DNA from: DATDVC01 sp036517695
GTDB lineage: Bacteria > Patescibacteriota > Minisyncoccia > Phycocordibacterales > WO2-35-19
Assembly (NCBI GenBank): GCA_036517695.1
Contig: DATDVC010000044.1
Span: 1 to 40,174, forward strand
Direction: 5' to 3'
Length of the DNA: 40,174 nucleotides
This document shows, in pieces, positions 29,372-37,845 of the stretch. Each line of letters opens with the position of its first letter. Within the stretch, counting starts at the first letter, position 1. The notes below the pieces were generated by a model, which saw only the letters and a program-made list of their open reading frames with translations, did not search any database and was not told the origin of the DNA. Both the position numbers and the translations under genes were made by a program.

Positions 29372-31690
29372 TTAGTTTTCTTCTATCGGAGGTTCTGGCC
29401 TTTTTTCGGGCTCGGCATCTATCGGCGGCTCGGCATTGCTAAATGGTGATTTGCCTGCCCGTAAATTGTCCAGAATGAGGACGACTTCGGCATTATCTGG
29501 ATTTGTTTTTTGTATCTCTTCAAATTGCGCAATTGCGTCAATATCCCTACCCAAATTCTCATAAGAAAGCCCTAGGAAGTAACGGGCATTCGCATAGTCA
29601 TTTATCAACTCAACCGCTCTCTCAAAAGCTTTAGCGGCGCCAGCAAAGTCTCGGTTGTTATACTTAAGCAAACCAAGTTGAAAATAAAGAACGGCATTGC
29701 CAGAGTCAATGAAAGTCGCCGCTTCAACCGAATCAATGGCTCCCTGAATATTATTGGAGGCAACTTCAAGTTGGGCCAAAGTAAAATAGGCATCGGTATA
29801 ATTATTCTTAAGCTGAATGGCTTTGCCGATATTTTCTCTAGCCCCGCCAATATCACCAGAAAGGGCTTTTAATCTGGCAAAAGCAAGCGGAATTGCAGGA
29901 TTTTGCGGTGAACGATTTTGAGCTTCAATATACGCGACATTGGCATTTTCCACAGCTCCAGAGATGCCATTAGCGCCCAAAACCTCATAAACCCGACCCA
30001 GAGCAAACCAATTTTGATAATTTTTACTATTCCATGCGATTGCTTGCCTGGAACCTTCTATTGCTCCGGTAACAGCATTTTGAACAGCAATCCTTTGAGA
30101 TTCATTTAGATTTTCAACTGAAGAAACCGTGCTGACAATAGACCCGATTTCAGAAAGAGACAGCTCGGCAACCCTCCTCCAATAAAGATCGGTCGGCGCT
30201 ATCTGAATAGCTTTATTGACATCTCCTTTATTAAAAAAAGATGTAGCTACCACTCTTTCAATCACAAAATAACCGAAAGCTATCGAGGAAATGAGTAAGA
30301 TAATGATACTGAACACGGCAGCAAAATTTGCTTTCGGATTTCGAAAAATATTTATTGTTTTTTGTTCAACCACCCCTTGAGAAACCAAGCTACCAGCAAA
30401 AACTCCGCTTAAAATGAAGGCCAGTCCGATAAGACTAATGCTTGGCACATAAACAAAAGCCATCACCCACAAAAAGAGAGAGGAAAAAAATGCGGTCGAA
30501 GACACTTGGCGATACCTTAAGTCAGGGCCTGTATAAAATATGGCTTTAAATCCCGCGCGCGCATACAAAAACAAGAAAGCAAGGATCGTAACAGTGCCCA
30601 AAATTCCGGTAGTAATTGCAACAGTTGGTATAAACCCAGAACCAAAATTAAATTCCGCCCCCCAAAACTGGGTTACGTTTATATCAACAGGTCTCTTGAG
30701 ATCCCAAAATTCTTTAAACATATTTGGGCCAACTCCCAAAATTGGGTTCACCTGCCACGCTTGGCCAATCATCTCAACTGTAGTATCCAAATTTGGTCGC
30801 ACCTCAACAGAATTGATTTTAAAGGCATTCGACAAAAAACCCGAAAGAGAAGAGCCGGAAAGAAGAACTACGACACAAGCAGAAAGCACGAATAGCGACG
30901 GGAAAGAAGCTTTTTTCATCTCATGATCGCCACTCACAGACCAGGAAAAAGTATAGACAAAATAAACAAGAGCAAATAAACCCAAAACAATGACTACCGG
31001 CAAAAATCCGGACGCGGCGACAAAAGCAATCGAAATGGCCATAAACGCATATGCCAAATAACGAGCTTTGCCCGCAATCCACATATTTAAAGCCGCAATC
31101 AAAACAACACAAACCATTCCAAGAAAAATAGCCGTATCAATGGCGCCACCTAGAACAAAATTTGGAATTCGAGAACCTATCGATTCCGGCAAAACGCCAC
31201 CAATGGCTAAAATTCTTACAAACAAATGCGCTATCACAACCCCCGCCGAAACAAATAGAAGATTAAAAAACCTTATCCCATTGTCGACTTTTTCTCTCAA
31301 AGAAAACATGGCTACAAACAAAAGCATGGTCAACATCAGTATGGAACCAGAAGTGCCCAACTCAAAAACTTGTCCAACTATAGATTTGATTGGCTGTCCT
31401 GAAAAAAATGAAGCTAAAAAATAAACTACCGGAAAAACCGCAATTGGTATCAAAAATTTTGATTTCGGAAAAGATATGATGCCACGAGAGAGGGTCATGG
31501 CGAGAAACGTGCCGAGAAACAAGACTGCCACCACCGCAAGCAAAGCTACTTTTGCGGAATATAAAGAAACACTTGGAGATGGTATAAATATGATCGGCAA
31601 CAAAAGCGTAACCCCAAAAAGACAGCGTTCAAATACTTTTCCGAAATCAAAATGAAATCTACTATTTGTCTGTTCTGCTTGTTCTTCCAT
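29372..31690 (-). CDS. O-antigen ligase/polymerase-like membrane protein with C-terminal TPRs
   Basis: 772 residues. The N-terminal ~470 hold about 12 transmembrane helices with a large outside loop ('VEMIGQAWQVNPILGVGPNM', the N-P-x-x-G-x-G-P segment typical of Wzy/WaaL-type enzymes) and 'FWGAEFNFGSG'. From ~545 to ~745 there are tandem TPR units ('NYQNWFALGRVYEVLGANG', 'AYFTLAQLEVASNNIQGAI', 'ANARYFLGLSYENLGRDIDA'), ending in a Pro/Glu-rich tail. It probably transfers or polymerises glycans on the outer face, with the repeats binding protein partners, and could glycosylate the Ser/Thr-rich surface proteins encoded upstream. The acceptor is unknown. Confidence 0.8.
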   Translation of the reverse strand: MEEQAEQTNSRFHFDFGKVFERCLFGVTLLLPIIFIPSPSVSLYSAKVALLAVVAVLFLGTFLAMTLSRGIISFPKSKFLIPIAVFPVVYFLASFFSGQPIKSIVGQVFELGTSGSILMLTMLLFVAMFSLREKVDNGIRFFNLLFVSAGVVIAHLFVRILAIGGVLPESIGSRIPNFVLGGAIDTAIFLGMVCVVLIAALNMWIAGKARYLAYAFMAISIAFVAASGFLPVVIVLGLFALVYFVYTFSWSVSGDHEMKKASFPSLFVLSACVVVLLSGSSLSGFLSNAFKINSVEVRPNLDTTVEMIGQAWQVNPILGVGPNMFKEFWDLKRPVDINVTQFWGAEFNFGSGFIPTVAITTGILGTVTILAFLFLYARAGFKAIFYTGPDLRYRQVSSTAFFSSLFLWVMAFVYVPSISLIGLAFILSGVFAGSLVSQGVVEQKTINIFRNPKANFAAVFSIIILLISSIAFGYFVIERVVATSFFNKGDVNKAIQIAPTDLYWRRVAELSLSEIGSIVSTVSSVENLNESQRIAVQNAVTGAIEGSRQAIAWNSKNYQNWFALGRVYEVLGANGISGAVENANVAYIEAQNRSPQNPAIPLAFARLKALSGDIGGARENIGKAIQLKNNYTDAYFTLAQLEVASNNIQGAIDSVEAATFIDSGNAVLYFQLGLLKYNNRDFAGAAKAFERAVELINDYANARYFLGLSYENLGRDIDAIAQFEEIQKTNPDNAEVVLILDNLRAGKSPFSNAEPPIDAEPEKRPEPPIEEN

Positions 31691-31741
31691 AAATAATTTA
31701 TTACAAGTTATACTTAATCTTGCTAATAATGCTACGCGAAA

Positions 31742-32233
31742 CTATTTATAATTTTCTATAGTCTTGACCAACTGACTATCGTCTCTTAAATATTCATAGA
31801 ATAAAATTTGACTTCTGTTTACATGCATGATGTCTTCCGGGCCATGCAATTCTTGCCCCAACTTTACCAAAGTAAATCCTGATCCTTGGATCGCTTCAGG
31901 AGAAAAGTCGCTGTTGGCATTTTGAAGGTAGTACACTTCTTTTAGAGTAAGTTCTTGATCATTTTTGTCTATTATTTTTCCGAAGTAAACCTGCCCATTT
32001 GAAAGAAAGACTGCGCTATAATTCAAAACCAAGTTGTTTGACTTTTTATTGATGAAATATTTTGAACCGATGATCGCGCCGTAAAGCAAGGCAAGGACTA
32101 CTAAAACTTTGAGTAGAGTCTTTAGGAAAGAGGCAAAACCTTTTCCGCTCTTTTTAGCCACGGATCCAGAGCCAACTATTTGCTCTGGCAATTTTTCTGG
32201 ATTGGGCGGATTGTTAAAACGCATATCGTGCAT
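31742..32233 (-). CDS. Conserved small membrane-anchored protein, unknown function
   Basis: 163 residues. A proline-rich cytoplasmic N-terminus ('FNNPPNPEKLPEQ'), one transmembrane helix (~41-60, 'LLKVLVVLALLYGAIIGSKYF') and a C-terminal globular part: 'AVFLSNGQVYFGKIIDKNDQ' , 'LTLKEVYYLQ', 'LVKLGQELHGPEDIMHVNR', 'ILFYEYLRDD'. The alternating hydrophobic strands suggest a small beta-rich domain outside the membrane. I associate this pattern with proteins recurrent in Parcubacteria, but no function is known. It starts 17 nt after the cohesin/peptidoglycan-binding gene and is probably co-transcribed with it. Confidence 0.7.
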   Translation of the reverse strand: MHDMRFNNPPNPEKLPEQIVGSGSVAKKSGKGFASFLKTLLKVLVVLALLYGAIIGSKYFINKKSNNLVLNYSAVFLSNGQVYFGKIIDKNDQELTLKEVYYLQNANSDFSPEAIQGSGFTLVKLGQELHGPEDIMHVNRSQILFYEYLRDDSQLVKTIENYK

Positions 32234-32250
32234 ATAGATCTTCTAGATAA

Positions 32251-33270
32251 TCATTGCTGGCCGGCGGCTACCAAAGCTTGTAACTTCATAAGAAGCGCGA
32301 GAACCTGCTGTTGGAGTAAGAGAATTTGAGCTCTTATGGATTCTATTTGAGCCGGTGTAAGCCCGCTTGACGCATAGCCACCTCCCCCGCCTCCTCCAAG
32401 CAACTGATTTATTCTAGCTCTGGTTGACGGACCAACAAAGCCGTAGCCTGTAGAAACCGGATCACCAGAAGAGACTATCCCTTGAGCGCTTTGAAAAGCT
32501 TTGACTGCCACTTCTGTGGCTGGGCCATAGTAGCCGGTAATGTTGTCAGCTGTGGTGTAACCTTGATTGACCAAGAATTGTTGGAGAGTTTTGACGTCGT
32601 CTCCGGTGGCGCCACGAAAAAGATTGCGGATCAAACCCCCCGCCGGCGCATAAGCAGAAACAGTGCCAATAGGAGGAATATAGCCAGAGCTATTACTGAC
32701 ACTACCAGAAGAAGAGCCCCCTCCGCCGCCGCCACCCCCACCACTCGAAGCCCCGCCACCAGAACTGGTGTTATCAGAGGAAGAAGACCCTGAACCTATT
32801 GTGTAGGACCCATTAACAACTGCGCTCAAAACATCAGATCCATTTGCGGCTACATTTGAGTCGGTTGTGCTGTTCGAAGTATGGCTAAAAGTAAGGTTGG
32901 CGCTCCCCTCTGCTATGGCTTTAAAAGTTACCGTGGCGAGCACGCCGGATCCGTTGTATTTGTTGCCACCAAGCGCTACTTGAGAAAAAGTTATTCTGCC
33001 GTTAGAAGAATTGACGGTATTTGCCAAAGTCATCGGCATGAGAGAACCTGGAGTTATCTGATTTCCCTGAACCTGTAACAGCGCTGGATTATAATTTAAA
33101 TATCGCAAGTCTACCCCATCTACTTGAGACCCTTGCGTATCCAAATTTATAGTAACAGTAAAAGTGTCTCCCACGTTTACACTTTGGGAAGAAGGAGAGA
33201 CCGATAGAGTAGCCGCTGAAGCAAGTGAAGGCACAAGTAACATTCCGATTATTGCAATAACTTTTTTCAT
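32251..33270 (-). CDS. Secreted cohesin-domain protein with peptidoglycan-binding domain
   Basis: 339 residues. Signal peptide 1-19 ('MKKVIAIIGMLLVPSLASA'). A cohesin-like domain at ~20-150 ('TLSVSPSSQSVNVGDTFTVT', 'YNPALLQVQ', 'ITFSQVALGG', 'LATVTFKAIAEGSANLTFSH'). A Ser/Gly linker with long glycine runs (~155-190). A PG_binding_1 domain at ~215-290 ('GDDVKTLQQFLVNQGY', 'GYYGPATEVAVKAFQSAQGI', 'FVGPSTRARINQLLG'). The C-terminus is an amphipathic leucine/glutamine-rich helix. It could anchor dockerin-bearing proteins to the wall: its neighbours carry dockerins. Pairing specificity is inference. Confidence 0.85.
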   Translation of the reverse strand: MKKVIAIIGMLLVPSLASAATLSVSPSSQSVNVGDTFTVTINLDTQGSQVDGVDLRYLNYNPALLQVQGNQITPGSLMPMTLANTVNSSNGRITFSQVALGGNKYNGSGVLATVTFKAIAEGSANLTFSHTSNSTTDSNVAANGSDVLSAVVNGSYTIGSGSSSSDNTSSGGGASSGGGGGGGGGSSSGSVSNSSGYIPPIGTVSAYAPAGGLIRNLFRGATGDDVKTLQQFLVNQGYTTADNITGYYGPATEVAVKAFQSAQGIVSSGDPVSTGYGFVGPSTRARINQLLGGGGGGGYASSGLTPAQIESIRAQILLLQQQVLALLMKLQALVAAGQQ

Positions 33271-33314
33271 TTTTTTAAATTTTATAATTTAAATTACAAT
33301 TCTATAATTTTATA

Positions 33315-35195
33315 CTATTCCCCACTTTGAAGCCAATTGTTTGAAAGAAATGCGAAGTCGAGAGAGTTTACACTGCTATCTCTGTTTAGGTCTGCGAGAG
33401 CGTCAGAGGTAGACCACTTTCCGTTCATGTAGGAAAAGTCCAGCGAATTGATCAACTGATCGTCATTAAAGTCTCCTGCTGGTAACGTTGGAAAACTGAC
33501 ATCAAGAACGGTAGTATTTCTCAAATCAACACCGGACTGAATCTTTGAAAGATAACCGGAAACCACAGCTCTCATTGCCACCGTAGGCAACAAGCCGGCC
33601 GGCACATCTACGGTATGGCGACCGAGAGTGTCTGTGGTGATGCTCGCTTGATATAACTTATTGCCAAGATTTGATGGGTCAAGAAACTCTACCGTTCCTG
33701 ACACATCTCTACCACTCGACGGCGCGCCTTCCGGCACCAAAACAATTCTTCGCTGAACCGAAAGAGAGAATATCGGGGTTGTAGCTGAAACAGCGGAGCT
33801 TTGAGAAGAAACATTACCCGCGTTGTCTACGGCTGACACCCTGTAACTGTAAGCGGTATTTGCCGAAAGAGCTGTATCCAAATAAGCAGTCGAAGCGGTA
33901 GTGCCGACTTGGACGCCATCACGAAATACTCTGTAACTTGCGACACCGGAGACGGCCTGACCGCTACCCGCCGGATCAGTCGAATCATTCCAAGAAACTT
34001 GAATTTGGCTCTCGCTTGTTGGGGTCGCTGAAAGTCCCGATGGAACAGAGGGGGCGGTAGTGTCAGGAAGACTATTGGTTGTAAAAGTGCTGTCGGAAGA
34101 CATGGCCAAGTTGCCCGCCGAATCGCGAGACTTGACTCTAAAGTGATAGGTTGCGGCAGGAGAAAGACCAGAAACCGTAGCAGAATGACTTGTTAAAAGA
34201 GAAGGATTGCGAGTAGTTTGTGATCCATAAGAAGTAGTAGCGCCGTATTCCACTTGAGTATCGGACGCTTCGTTGGTGTTCCAAGAGACAGTAGCACCTG
34301 AAGTGGTAACCCCGGAAACTGCTACAGAAGAAATGGTTGGCGGGGTGGTGTCAGGAGGCGCTTGAGTAGTAAAAGTGTTATCTCCTGATGTGGAGAGATT
34401 ACCCGCCGCATCGCGAGACTTGACTCTGTAGTGATAAAGAGTGGAAGCTGAAAGACCAGACAGAGTCGCCGAGTGCGAAGTAACAAGAGAAGAGTTGAGA
34501 GCAGTCTGGCTTCCGTAAGAAGTAGTAGCGCCGTATTCCACTTGGGTATCGGACGCTTCGTTGGTATTCCAAGAAACAGTCGCACCAGAAGTGGTCACAC
34601 CGGAAGATGAGATAGAAGAGATGGTTGGCGGAGTGGTATCAAGAGCTACCCCAGTATAAGAGCCACTTCCTACAGAAGCTAGCAAATCCCCTCCGAGACC
34701 GGCCACATTTGAATCAGTGCCACTTCCCAAGCTAAAATCAAAAGTAGCGCTTGAAGATCCGGCAGATATTGCTCTGAAAGTAACAGTGGCTACCGTTCCG
34801 GAACCGCTGTAAGTGGAGCCAGGGGTTGCAATTTGAGAAAATTGGATGGTGCCAGCCGTATTGTCTATGTTGTTGATTATTGTAAGAGCCATGAGACTGC
34901 CTGGAGAAATTTGCACGCCAGAGGTTCCCGCGTCAGCGTCTACGACCTGCAAAACGGCCGGATTGAAACGGAGCTTGTTCACATCAACTCCGTAAGCGGA
35001 TTGGCCTCCGGTATTTAAGAGAATATTAACTGTAAAAGTATTATTTACGTTTACCGAAGTCGACGATGGAGAAAGCGAGAGCACGGCCGATGGAGTGACT
35101 TGAGCCACTTGGGCACTCGGCAAACCAGAGACCGAAGTCTGAAGCGCTATTAAAATTGCGGTTAAAGACGAAACTATTTGTTGTAATGTTTGCAT
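33315..35195 (-). CDS. Surface protein: cohesin, three FN3 domains, dockerin
   Basis: 626 residues. An N-terminal signal-like helix, then a cohesin-like domain (~38-182), FN3 domains at ~185-280, ~283-375 and ~378-475, a beta-sandwich region (~478-570) and a C-terminal type I dockerin (~575-622) with two calcium loops 'GDFNDDQLINSLDFSYMNG' and 'DLNRDSSVNSLDFAFLSNNW'. FN3 1 and 2 are almost identical ('TTSGATVSWNTNEASDTQVE'), a recent duplication. Carrying both cohesin and dockerin, it could bridge partners like a scaffoldin adaptor. A TATAAT (35203-35208) seven bases before the ATG implies a leaderless message. Confidence 0.87.
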   Translation of the reverse strand: MQTLQQIVSSLTAILIALQTSVSGLPSAQVAQVTPSAVLSLSPSSTSVNVNNTFTVNILLNTGGQSAYGVDVNKLRFNPAVLQVVDADAGTSGVQISPGSLMALTIINNIDNTAGTIQFSQIATPGSTYSGSGTVATVTFRAISAGSSSATFDFSLGSGTDSNVAGLGGDLLASVGSGSYTGVALDTTPPTISSISSSGVTTSGATVSWNTNEASDTQVEYGATTSYGSQTALNSSLVTSHSATLSGLSASTLYHYRVKSRDAAGNLSTSGDNTFTTQAPPDTTPPTISSVAVSGVTTSGATVSWNTNEASDTQVEYGATTSYGSQTTRNPSLLTSHSATVSGLSPAATYHFRVKSRDSAGNLAMSSDSTFTTNSLPDTTAPSVPSGLSATPTSESQIQVSWNDSTDPAGSGQAVSGVASYRVFRDGVQVGTTASTAYLDTALSANTAYSYRVSAVDNAGNVSSQSSAVSATTPIFSLSVQRRIVLVPEGAPSSGRDVSGTVEFLDPSNLGNKLYQASITTDTLGRHTVDVPAGLLPTVAMRAVVSGYLSKIQSGVDLRNTTVLDVSFPTLPAGDFNDDQLINSLDFSYMNGKWSTSDALADLNRDSSVNSLDFAFLSNNWLQSGE

Positions 35196-35202
35196 ATAGA
35201 CT

Positions 35203-35208
35203 ATTATA
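35203..35208 (-). promoter_or_regulatory. -10 box of the cohesin-FN3-dockerin gene (leaderless)
   Basis: Perfect TATAAT on the minus strand; the gap to the ATG at 35195 is 7 nt, so the first transcribed base should be at or beside the A of the start codon. A small hairpin (CCTCT/AGAGG, about 35210-35223) lies just upstream. Confidence 0.55.
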
Positions 35209-35271
35209 CCCTCTCAACAGAGGAGTAAATAGACGTGTTGTGGAAAGCTAAGAAGAAGGTCTGGAAGGGAG

Positions 35272-35946
35272 TTACAAATCCAATAATTTGCGAGTTAAGA
35301 TTGGCACCTCTTTTAGAAAATAATCTTTCACTTCTTGCCAAGTCACAGAAAAATTTATATTTGGCATTGGGTCCTCATCAGCATCAGGAAAATAAGTGAG
35401 ACTTTTAAGAATGTGGTGTAGATTGTGATTAGTTTGAGGATACTGATCATTTATTTTAAGAATAACTTGCTCAAGAGATTCTATATTGCGCACATACCAA
35501 TACAAATCTACAAAGTCGCGCTTCTTGCCTCTCTGACTCAACGCAATAATTTTCATAACGGCAACATCTTTTGTTTGCAAAACTTTGACTGAACCATATG
35601 GTAAAAATTTTTCTTTAGGAAGAAAAAAGGGGTACCCTATAAAACTCACTTTTGCTCCCAGTAACTTGCCATACACAGTTGCCTCTCTGGTAAAATCAAG
35701 CTCCCATTCAACATCTTTAAAATGAGTAATTAGGATATCGGTAGAAAAATCAAGTGTGGGTATGAAAAAATCCAAATCAACACTGCTTCTATGGCCAACT
35801 TGTAAAGCAAGAGCGGTACCACCAGCTAGATACCAATCTGATTCCTCAAGCCATTTTTGAGTAGACAAAAAATCCAAAGCTTTGTGGGTGCTTTTGGGCA
35901 AAATTTCTGTATGCCAGATTATACTGTTTTTAGTAGTTGGTTCCAC
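35272..35946 (-). CDS. AbiEii-type nucleotidyltransferase toxin
   Basis: 224 residues. The nucleotidyltransferase core 'WYLAGGTALALQVGHRSSVDLDFF' (~38-61) has the family's G-G-T-A-L and D-x-D catalytic pair (Asp57, Asp59). 'DVAVMKIIALSQRGKKRDFVDLYW' (~126-150) is the second conserved block (K-x-x-A-...-R-D-x-x-D). Members act as toxins in type IV toxin-antitoxin/abortive-infection pairs, probably by modifying tRNA ends or other nucleotidyl acceptors. The start overlaps the preceding small gene by 28 nt, which makes the pair a co-translated module. The partner is not a classical AbiEi but a small DUF6922-like protein. Confidence 0.85.
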   Translation of the reverse strand: MEPTTKNSIIWHTEILPKSTHKALDFLSTQKWLEESDWYLAGGTALALQVGHRSSVDLDFFIPTLDFSTDILITHFKDVEWELDFTREATVYGKLLGAKVSFIGYPFFLPKEKFLPYGSVKVLQTKDVAVMKIIALSQRGKKRDFVDLYWYVRNIESLEQVILKINDQYPQTNHNLHHILKSLTYFPDADEDPMPNINFSVTWQEVKDYFLKEVPILTRKLLDL

Positions 35947-36173
35947 AGGTTTTTAGTAAAAGGAAAAATTACCCTAGAAACTTTTATGGTATCCGAGATT
36001 AATTCTTTCGGATAATAGTTCCACATCCACTTAACCTCATTATCATAACCATAATCTAATATCCTCTCGATAATATATTTAGCATGTTTCTCCGGATCAA
36101 TCGTCTTTGGATCCACATCCCAAAAGAGCTCTGGTCTAAATTTAATTAAATCAGTTTTTTCTCCCTTTTTCAT
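35919..36173 (-). CDS. Small antitoxin-like partner of the AbiEii toxin (DUF6922-like)
   Basis: 84 residues: 'RPELFWDVDPKTIDPEKHAK' followed by 'YIIERILDYGYDNEVKWMW' and 'SDTIKVSRVIFPFTKNLW'. I associate this pattern (L-F-W-D-x-D...I-I-x-R-x-L-x-x-G) with small proteins regularly encoded just before AbiEii-type nucleotidyltransferases, so an antitoxin role is likely but inferred from position. A TACAAT (36180-36185) ends 6 nt before the ATG, so the message is leaderless. A perfect hairpin GAGCAA/TTGCTC (36194-36208) just upstream could be an operator. Confidence 0.72.
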   Translation of the reverse strand: MKKGEKTDLIKFRPELFWDVDPKTIDPEKHAKYIIERILDYGYDNEVKWMWNYYPKELISDTIKVSRVIFPFTKNLWNQLLKTV

Positions 36174-36210
36174 GCTCCTATTGTAACATATTTGAGCAAT
36201 TTTTGCTCGC

Positions 36211-36283
36211 CTAAACCGACCAATTCTGCACCATTATGACATAGCCAAAGACCTGACATTTAAATTAGCGGTGGTTTGGACTC
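36211..36283 (-). pseudogene. Decayed dockerin 3' end, remnant 1
   Basis: On the minus strand 36211-36249 reads F-G-Y-V-I-M-V-Q-N-W-S-V-stop, matching the end of the intact dockerin protein at 37852 (D-Y-V-I-M-V-Q-N-W-S-V-stop). Further upstream, in another frame, T-T-A-N-L-N fits the loop before the second calcium site; a deletion of about 10-15 nt separates the two. There is no start codon or complete domain. It lies between the stop of the Fic gene and the antitoxin promoter. Confidence 0.6.
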
Positions 36284-36301
36284 GTTGGCCGAGATAGTAA
36301 T

Positions 36302-37228
36302 TTATAAATTCCTCTCAATTATTTCATATCCAGAATTGATGGCATCGCAAACAAAATCTTCCAAGAGAGACAAATCATCCTCTATTTGAGCTTTATTGAG
36401 ATAGGTGTAATACAATCTCTTTTTTTCCTGAAGGATTATGACTGGAGCCAGATTCGCTTTTATAGACATAGCCTGCATTAGAAGCCTGCTCACTCTGCCA
36501 TTACCGTCCCCAAACGGATGTATTTTTTCAAACTGGCTGTGAATGTCGGCAATGTGTTTTATCATATTGCTGTTTTTTTGATTTATTTTTCTGATCAGTT
36601 TTTTCATGAGAGCGCCAATTTTTGCAAAATTTGCAGTCGGCACATAAGTGCCCATAATCCTTACCCCATGATTTCTGTAATTGCCCGCATCAGAGCGAAT
36701 GGAGTTAAGTAAAATTCCGTGGAGCTTCAAAATAAATTTCTCGCTTAGAGGTTTTTTGTCGACTAAATGTCTCATTAAGTATTCTAGTGCCGCTTGATGA
36801 TTTTTGGCTTCTAATTGTTCTACCAAACTTTTATTTGGCAAGGCAGTATTATGAAAAATAACGGCTGCGGTGTCATCTTTTGAAAGAGTGCTACCTTCAA
36901 TGCTGTTGGTATTGTAAGTAAGAGAAAGATAAAATTGGTCCCGAATATCCGGATTATCTATAATCTCTTTCAATATATTTTTGTGTGATTTTCGCTTGGT
37001 AAGAATTATAACTCTTTTGGCCTCCAAAACATTTTCTGGAATTATTTTTTCTCCCGAATATTCTTTGTAAAGCTCGTCAATCTTAAGAAGCGCACTTTTC
37101 CTGGGTGTAGCCTTTTCGTTAATCCAACGATTAAGAGCGACAAAAGTCACTCCCAAGCGAGTTGCGAGCTTTGCCTGATTTAAACCAGAAAGCTTCAGAA
37201 TAAATTGCAATTTTTCTTTTGTGGTCAT
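36302..37228 (-). CDS. Fic-domain AMPylase/NMPylase fused to an XRE helix-turn-helix
   Basis: 308 residues. Residues ~4-60 are an HTH ('LNQAKLATRLGVTFVALNRWINEKATPR'). Residues ~95-300 are a Fic domain with the full catalytic motif H-P-F-G-D-G-N-G-R-V-S-R (237-248). An inhibitory helix motif, T-x-x-x-E-G (107-112, 'TNSIEG'), lies before the core, so it is a self-inhibited class II Fic protein. The catalytic His and phosphate-binding loop are intact. Fic enzymes transfer AMP or other NMPs to proteins. The fused HTH would let the protein repress its own gene: a perfect palindrome sits in its promoter. It has no separate antitoxin gene. Confidence 0.88.
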   Translation of the reverse strand: MTTKEKLQFILKLSGLNQAKLATRLGVTFVALNRWINEKATPRKSALLKIDELYKEYSGEKIIPENVLEAKRVIILTKRKSHKNILKEIIDNPDIRDQFYLSLTYNTNSIEGSTLSKDDTAAVIFHNTALPNKSLVEQLEAKNHQAALEYLMRHLVDKKPLSEKFILKLHGILLNSIRSDAGNYRNHGVRIMGTYVPTANFAKIGALMKKLIRKINQKNSNMIKHIADIHSQFEKIHPFGDGNGRVSRLLMQAMSIKANLAPVIILQEKKRLYYTYLNKAQIEDDLSLLEDFVCDAINSGYEIIERNL

Positions 37229-37235
37229 GGATCTT

Positions 37236-37264
37236 ATGATATCAAACTATATATAGTTAGTCAA
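37236..37264 (-). promoter_or_regulatory. Promoter and operator of the HTH-Fic gene
   Basis: -35 TTGACT (37259-37264), 17-nt spacer, -10 TATCAT (37236-37241), ATG 7 nt further (leaderless). The spacer holds the perfect 14-nt palindrome AACTATATATAGTT (37245-37258). A matching half-site ATATAGTT recurs at 37279-37286. This is the expected layout for autorepression by the fused HTH. Confidence 0.65.
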
Positions 37265-37298
37265 TATTTCATATTCTTATATAGTTTTAATTGGGTTT

Positions 37299-37368
37299 TT
37301 ACAGACTCCAATTCTGCATCAGAATGGCATAGCTAAGAGAATTTAACGGTAGAATCGCGATTGACGTC
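37299..37368 (-). pseudogene. Decayed dockerin 3' end, remnant 2
   Basis: It aligns over its full length with the last ~69 nt of the intact dockerin gene. On the minus strand it reads D-V-N-R-D-S-T-V-K-F, then after a one-base frameshift L-S-Y-A-I-L-M-Q-N-W-S-L-stop; the intact end is D-L-N-R-D-G-L-V-N-S-L-D-Y-V-I-M-V-Q-N-W-S-V-stop. It begins at the hicA stop codon (two shared bases) and has no start codon of its own. Confidence 0.68.
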
Positions 37369-37591
37369 ACAAAAGCTTCCTGAACTCCTCTTCAGAAATT
37401 TTAGCTTGTTTCAAAATTTTCTTGAGAAGACCACGGCCAATGTCTCCAGAATGGATCGGGATTGAAGTCTGCAAGTTTTCTGCCTCATTTACCAAGATCA
37501 AATGGCTTCCAATTTGATTATATTCTTCAAATCCTGCTCGTTTTAGAGCAGAGATAACTTTCCTATAATTTACTTGTGGCAGGCGACTCAT
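37367..37591 (-). CDS. hicA: HicA-family mRNA interferase toxin
   Basis: 74 residues, the double-stranded-RNA-binding-like fold of HicA: 'YRKVISALKRAGFEEYNQIGSHLIL' with the conserved G-S-H (His30, catalytic in the family), then 'TSIPIHSGDIGRGLLKKILKQAKIS', matching the usual 'I-P-x-H-...-G-x-L-x-x-I-L-k-q'. It cleaves mRNAs on the ribosome when HicB is lost. It overlaps hicB by 4 nt, in the order antitoxin then toxin. Its stop codon touches a decayed dockerin sequence. Confidence 0.9.
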   Translation of the reverse strand: MSRLPQVNYRKVISALKRAGFEEYNQIGSHLILVNEAENLQTSIPIHSGDIGRGLLKKILKQAKISEEEFRKLL

Positions 37592-37836
37592 GCCAAAACT
37601 TGTGGAGAAATGATACTTACAGAAAATGGACTTGTTTTAGAATTATCAACTGGTACATCTTCCCCTCTTGTAGCTAGCACGCTCACAAATCCAAATATGG
37701 CATCTTGTGCCATTTTTAAAGCCTCATCAAAAGTTCGTCCTTGTGTCAAACAGCCAGGGAGAGCTGGCACGGATACTACATATATTCCGTCCTCGTCTCT
37801 TTCTATTTGAATATTATAAGTTAATCGCTTTTCCAT
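37588..37836 (-). CDS. hicB: HicB-family antitoxin
   Basis: 82 residues with the partial RNase H-like HicB fold: 'YNIQIERDEDGIYVVSVPALPGCLTQGRTFDEALKMAQDAI' (in parts, residues 7-47), including P-x-L-P-G-C-x-x-x-G. The C-terminus ('SKTSPFSVSIISPQVLA') is short and lacks an added HTH or ribbon-helix-helix, so DNA binding for autoregulation is not evident. A TATAGT (37846-37851) 9 nt before the ATG is the likely -10; it abuts the stop codon of the upstream dockerin gene. Confidence 0.9.
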   Translation of the reverse strand: MEKRLTYNIQIERDEDGIYVVSVPALPGCLTQGRTFDEALKMAQDAIFGFVSVLATRGEDVPVDNSKTSPFSVSIISPQVLA

Positions 37837-37845
37837 AACATCTAC

